Shown: piece by piece, positions 6,077 through 6,243 of the stretch
Position numbering within the stretch: the stretch's first letter is position 1
How the letters are laid out: each line of letters opens with the position of its first letter
Assembly: GCA_934655935.1 (NCBI GenBank)
Contig: CAKUHJ010000107.1
Location: 1-6,243 of the forward strand
Length of the DNA stretch: 6,243 nt
Source of the DNA: an uncultured Oscillospiraceae bacterium
GTDB lineage: Bacteria > Bacillota > Clostridia > Oscillospirales > Oscillospiraceae
Direction of reading: 5' to 3'
The notes under the pieces: model-generated
Told to the model about the DNA's origin: nothing
Databases searched by the model: none
The model's input: only the letters and a program-made list of their open reading frames with translations
Made by a program: the position numbers and the translations under genes

Positions 6077-6243
6077 CCTCGGAAGCAGCAAATATGCTGC
6101 GCACCTTCGCAAGCCTGAAGCTTCTTTCGTGTTTTCCTCTGGCGCGGCAGCGCCCAAGGCTCCCGGCTTCCGAGGGAGCTGTCAGCGTTAGCTGACTGAG
6201 GGAGAGATCGTTCTCTCCTTCCGTCAAGGCTTACGCCTTGCCA
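6077..6243. repeat. Palindrome-rich intergenic element, probably a dispersed repeat
   Basis: The non-coding tail after the lipoprotein gene is a chain of small inverted repeats: GCAGCA/TGCTGC (6085-6100), GGCGC/GCGCC (6141-6154), GCTCCC/GGGAGC (6159-6179), GTCAGC/GCTGAC (6181-6196), GGAGAGA/TCTCTCC (6201-6218) and CAAGGC/GCCTTG (6225-6240). Four have four-base loops. In addition a 10-bp inverted pair, CCTCGGAAGC (6077-6086) and GCTTCCGAGG (6166-6175), brackets the first part. The block GGGAGCTGTCAGC..GCTGACTGAGGG resembles multi-copy REP/MITE-like elements I recall from Oscillospirales genomes, but copy number cannot be tested here. The element probably continues past the right edge. No hairpin has a T run, so no standard terminator for the four-gene operon is visible. 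Confidence 0.6.

Noticed and set aside
5139..6227. Long open frame (362 codons) on the minus strand across the lipoprotein gene
   Set aside because: It is antisense to a gene with a lipobox, a good ribosome binding site and recognisable domain motifs. Its composition is Arg/Gly/Ala-rich low-information sequence typical of GC-rich shadow frames.
1..6243. CRISPR array, tRNA or rRNA gene, prophage or transposase gene
   Set aside because: I found no regularly spaced direct repeats, no tRNA-like cloverleaf or rRNA-like stretch, and no recombinase or phage motifs. The only mobile-like signal is the non-coding palindromic element at the right end.

Overview
The window looks like chromosomal DNA from a GC-rich, strictly anaerobic Gram-positive bacterium. 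The best guess is a gut-type Clostridia member of the Oscillospirales. This is inferred from strong GGAGG-type ribosome binding sites, consensus sigma-A promoters, a Clostridia-style set of genes (S11 D,D-carboxypeptidase, family 4 uracil-DNA glycosylase, ComEA-like protein, OmpR/PhoB two-component system, GerMN lipoprotein), many cysteines in exported proteins, and a palindrome-rich intergenic element at the right end of a kind common in such genomes. No database could be searched.

Layout, left to right. Positions 1-253 hold the first 84 codons of a leftward GH4 (MelA-like) glycosidase, with a plausible promoter, a palindrome inside that promoter and a small leader hairpin at 284-358. A strong hairpin at 464-502 ends the next leftward unit. 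That unit is a two-gene operon read right to left: a D-alanyl-D-alanine carboxypeptidase (1112-2530), then a family 4 uracil-DNA glycosylase (527-1099). From about 2553 to 2606 lies a compact divergent promoter. Its two -10 boxes overlap in one palindrome, TATAATTATA, and each also has an extended TGn motif. Rightward from it runs a tightly packed four-gene operon: comEA-like (2628-3020), an OmpR/PhoB response regulator (3034-3720), a sensor histidine kinase (3695-5173, overlapping the regulator by 26 bp) and a lipoprotein with GerMN-type domains (5163-6062, overlapping the kinase by 11 bp). The last 181 bases are non-coding and full of small inverted repeats.

How the genes fit together. The kinase has an extracytoplasmic sensor, signals to the DNA-binding regulator, and is translationally coupled to a membrane-anchored GerMN lipoprotein. 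This order (regulator, kinase, GerMN lipoprotein) resembles the actinobacterial mtrA-mtrB-lpqB cell-envelope locus. The divergent carboxypeptidase trims peptidoglycan stem peptides, so an envelope-related theme is plausible. The shared promoter would let only one side be engaged by RNA polymerase at a time. Most of the window is ordinary core genome. The points most worth a second look are the symmetric divergent promoter, the MtrAB-LpqB-like gene order with a comEA-like gene at its head, the long arginine-rich tail of the carboxypeptidase, and the right-end palindromic element.
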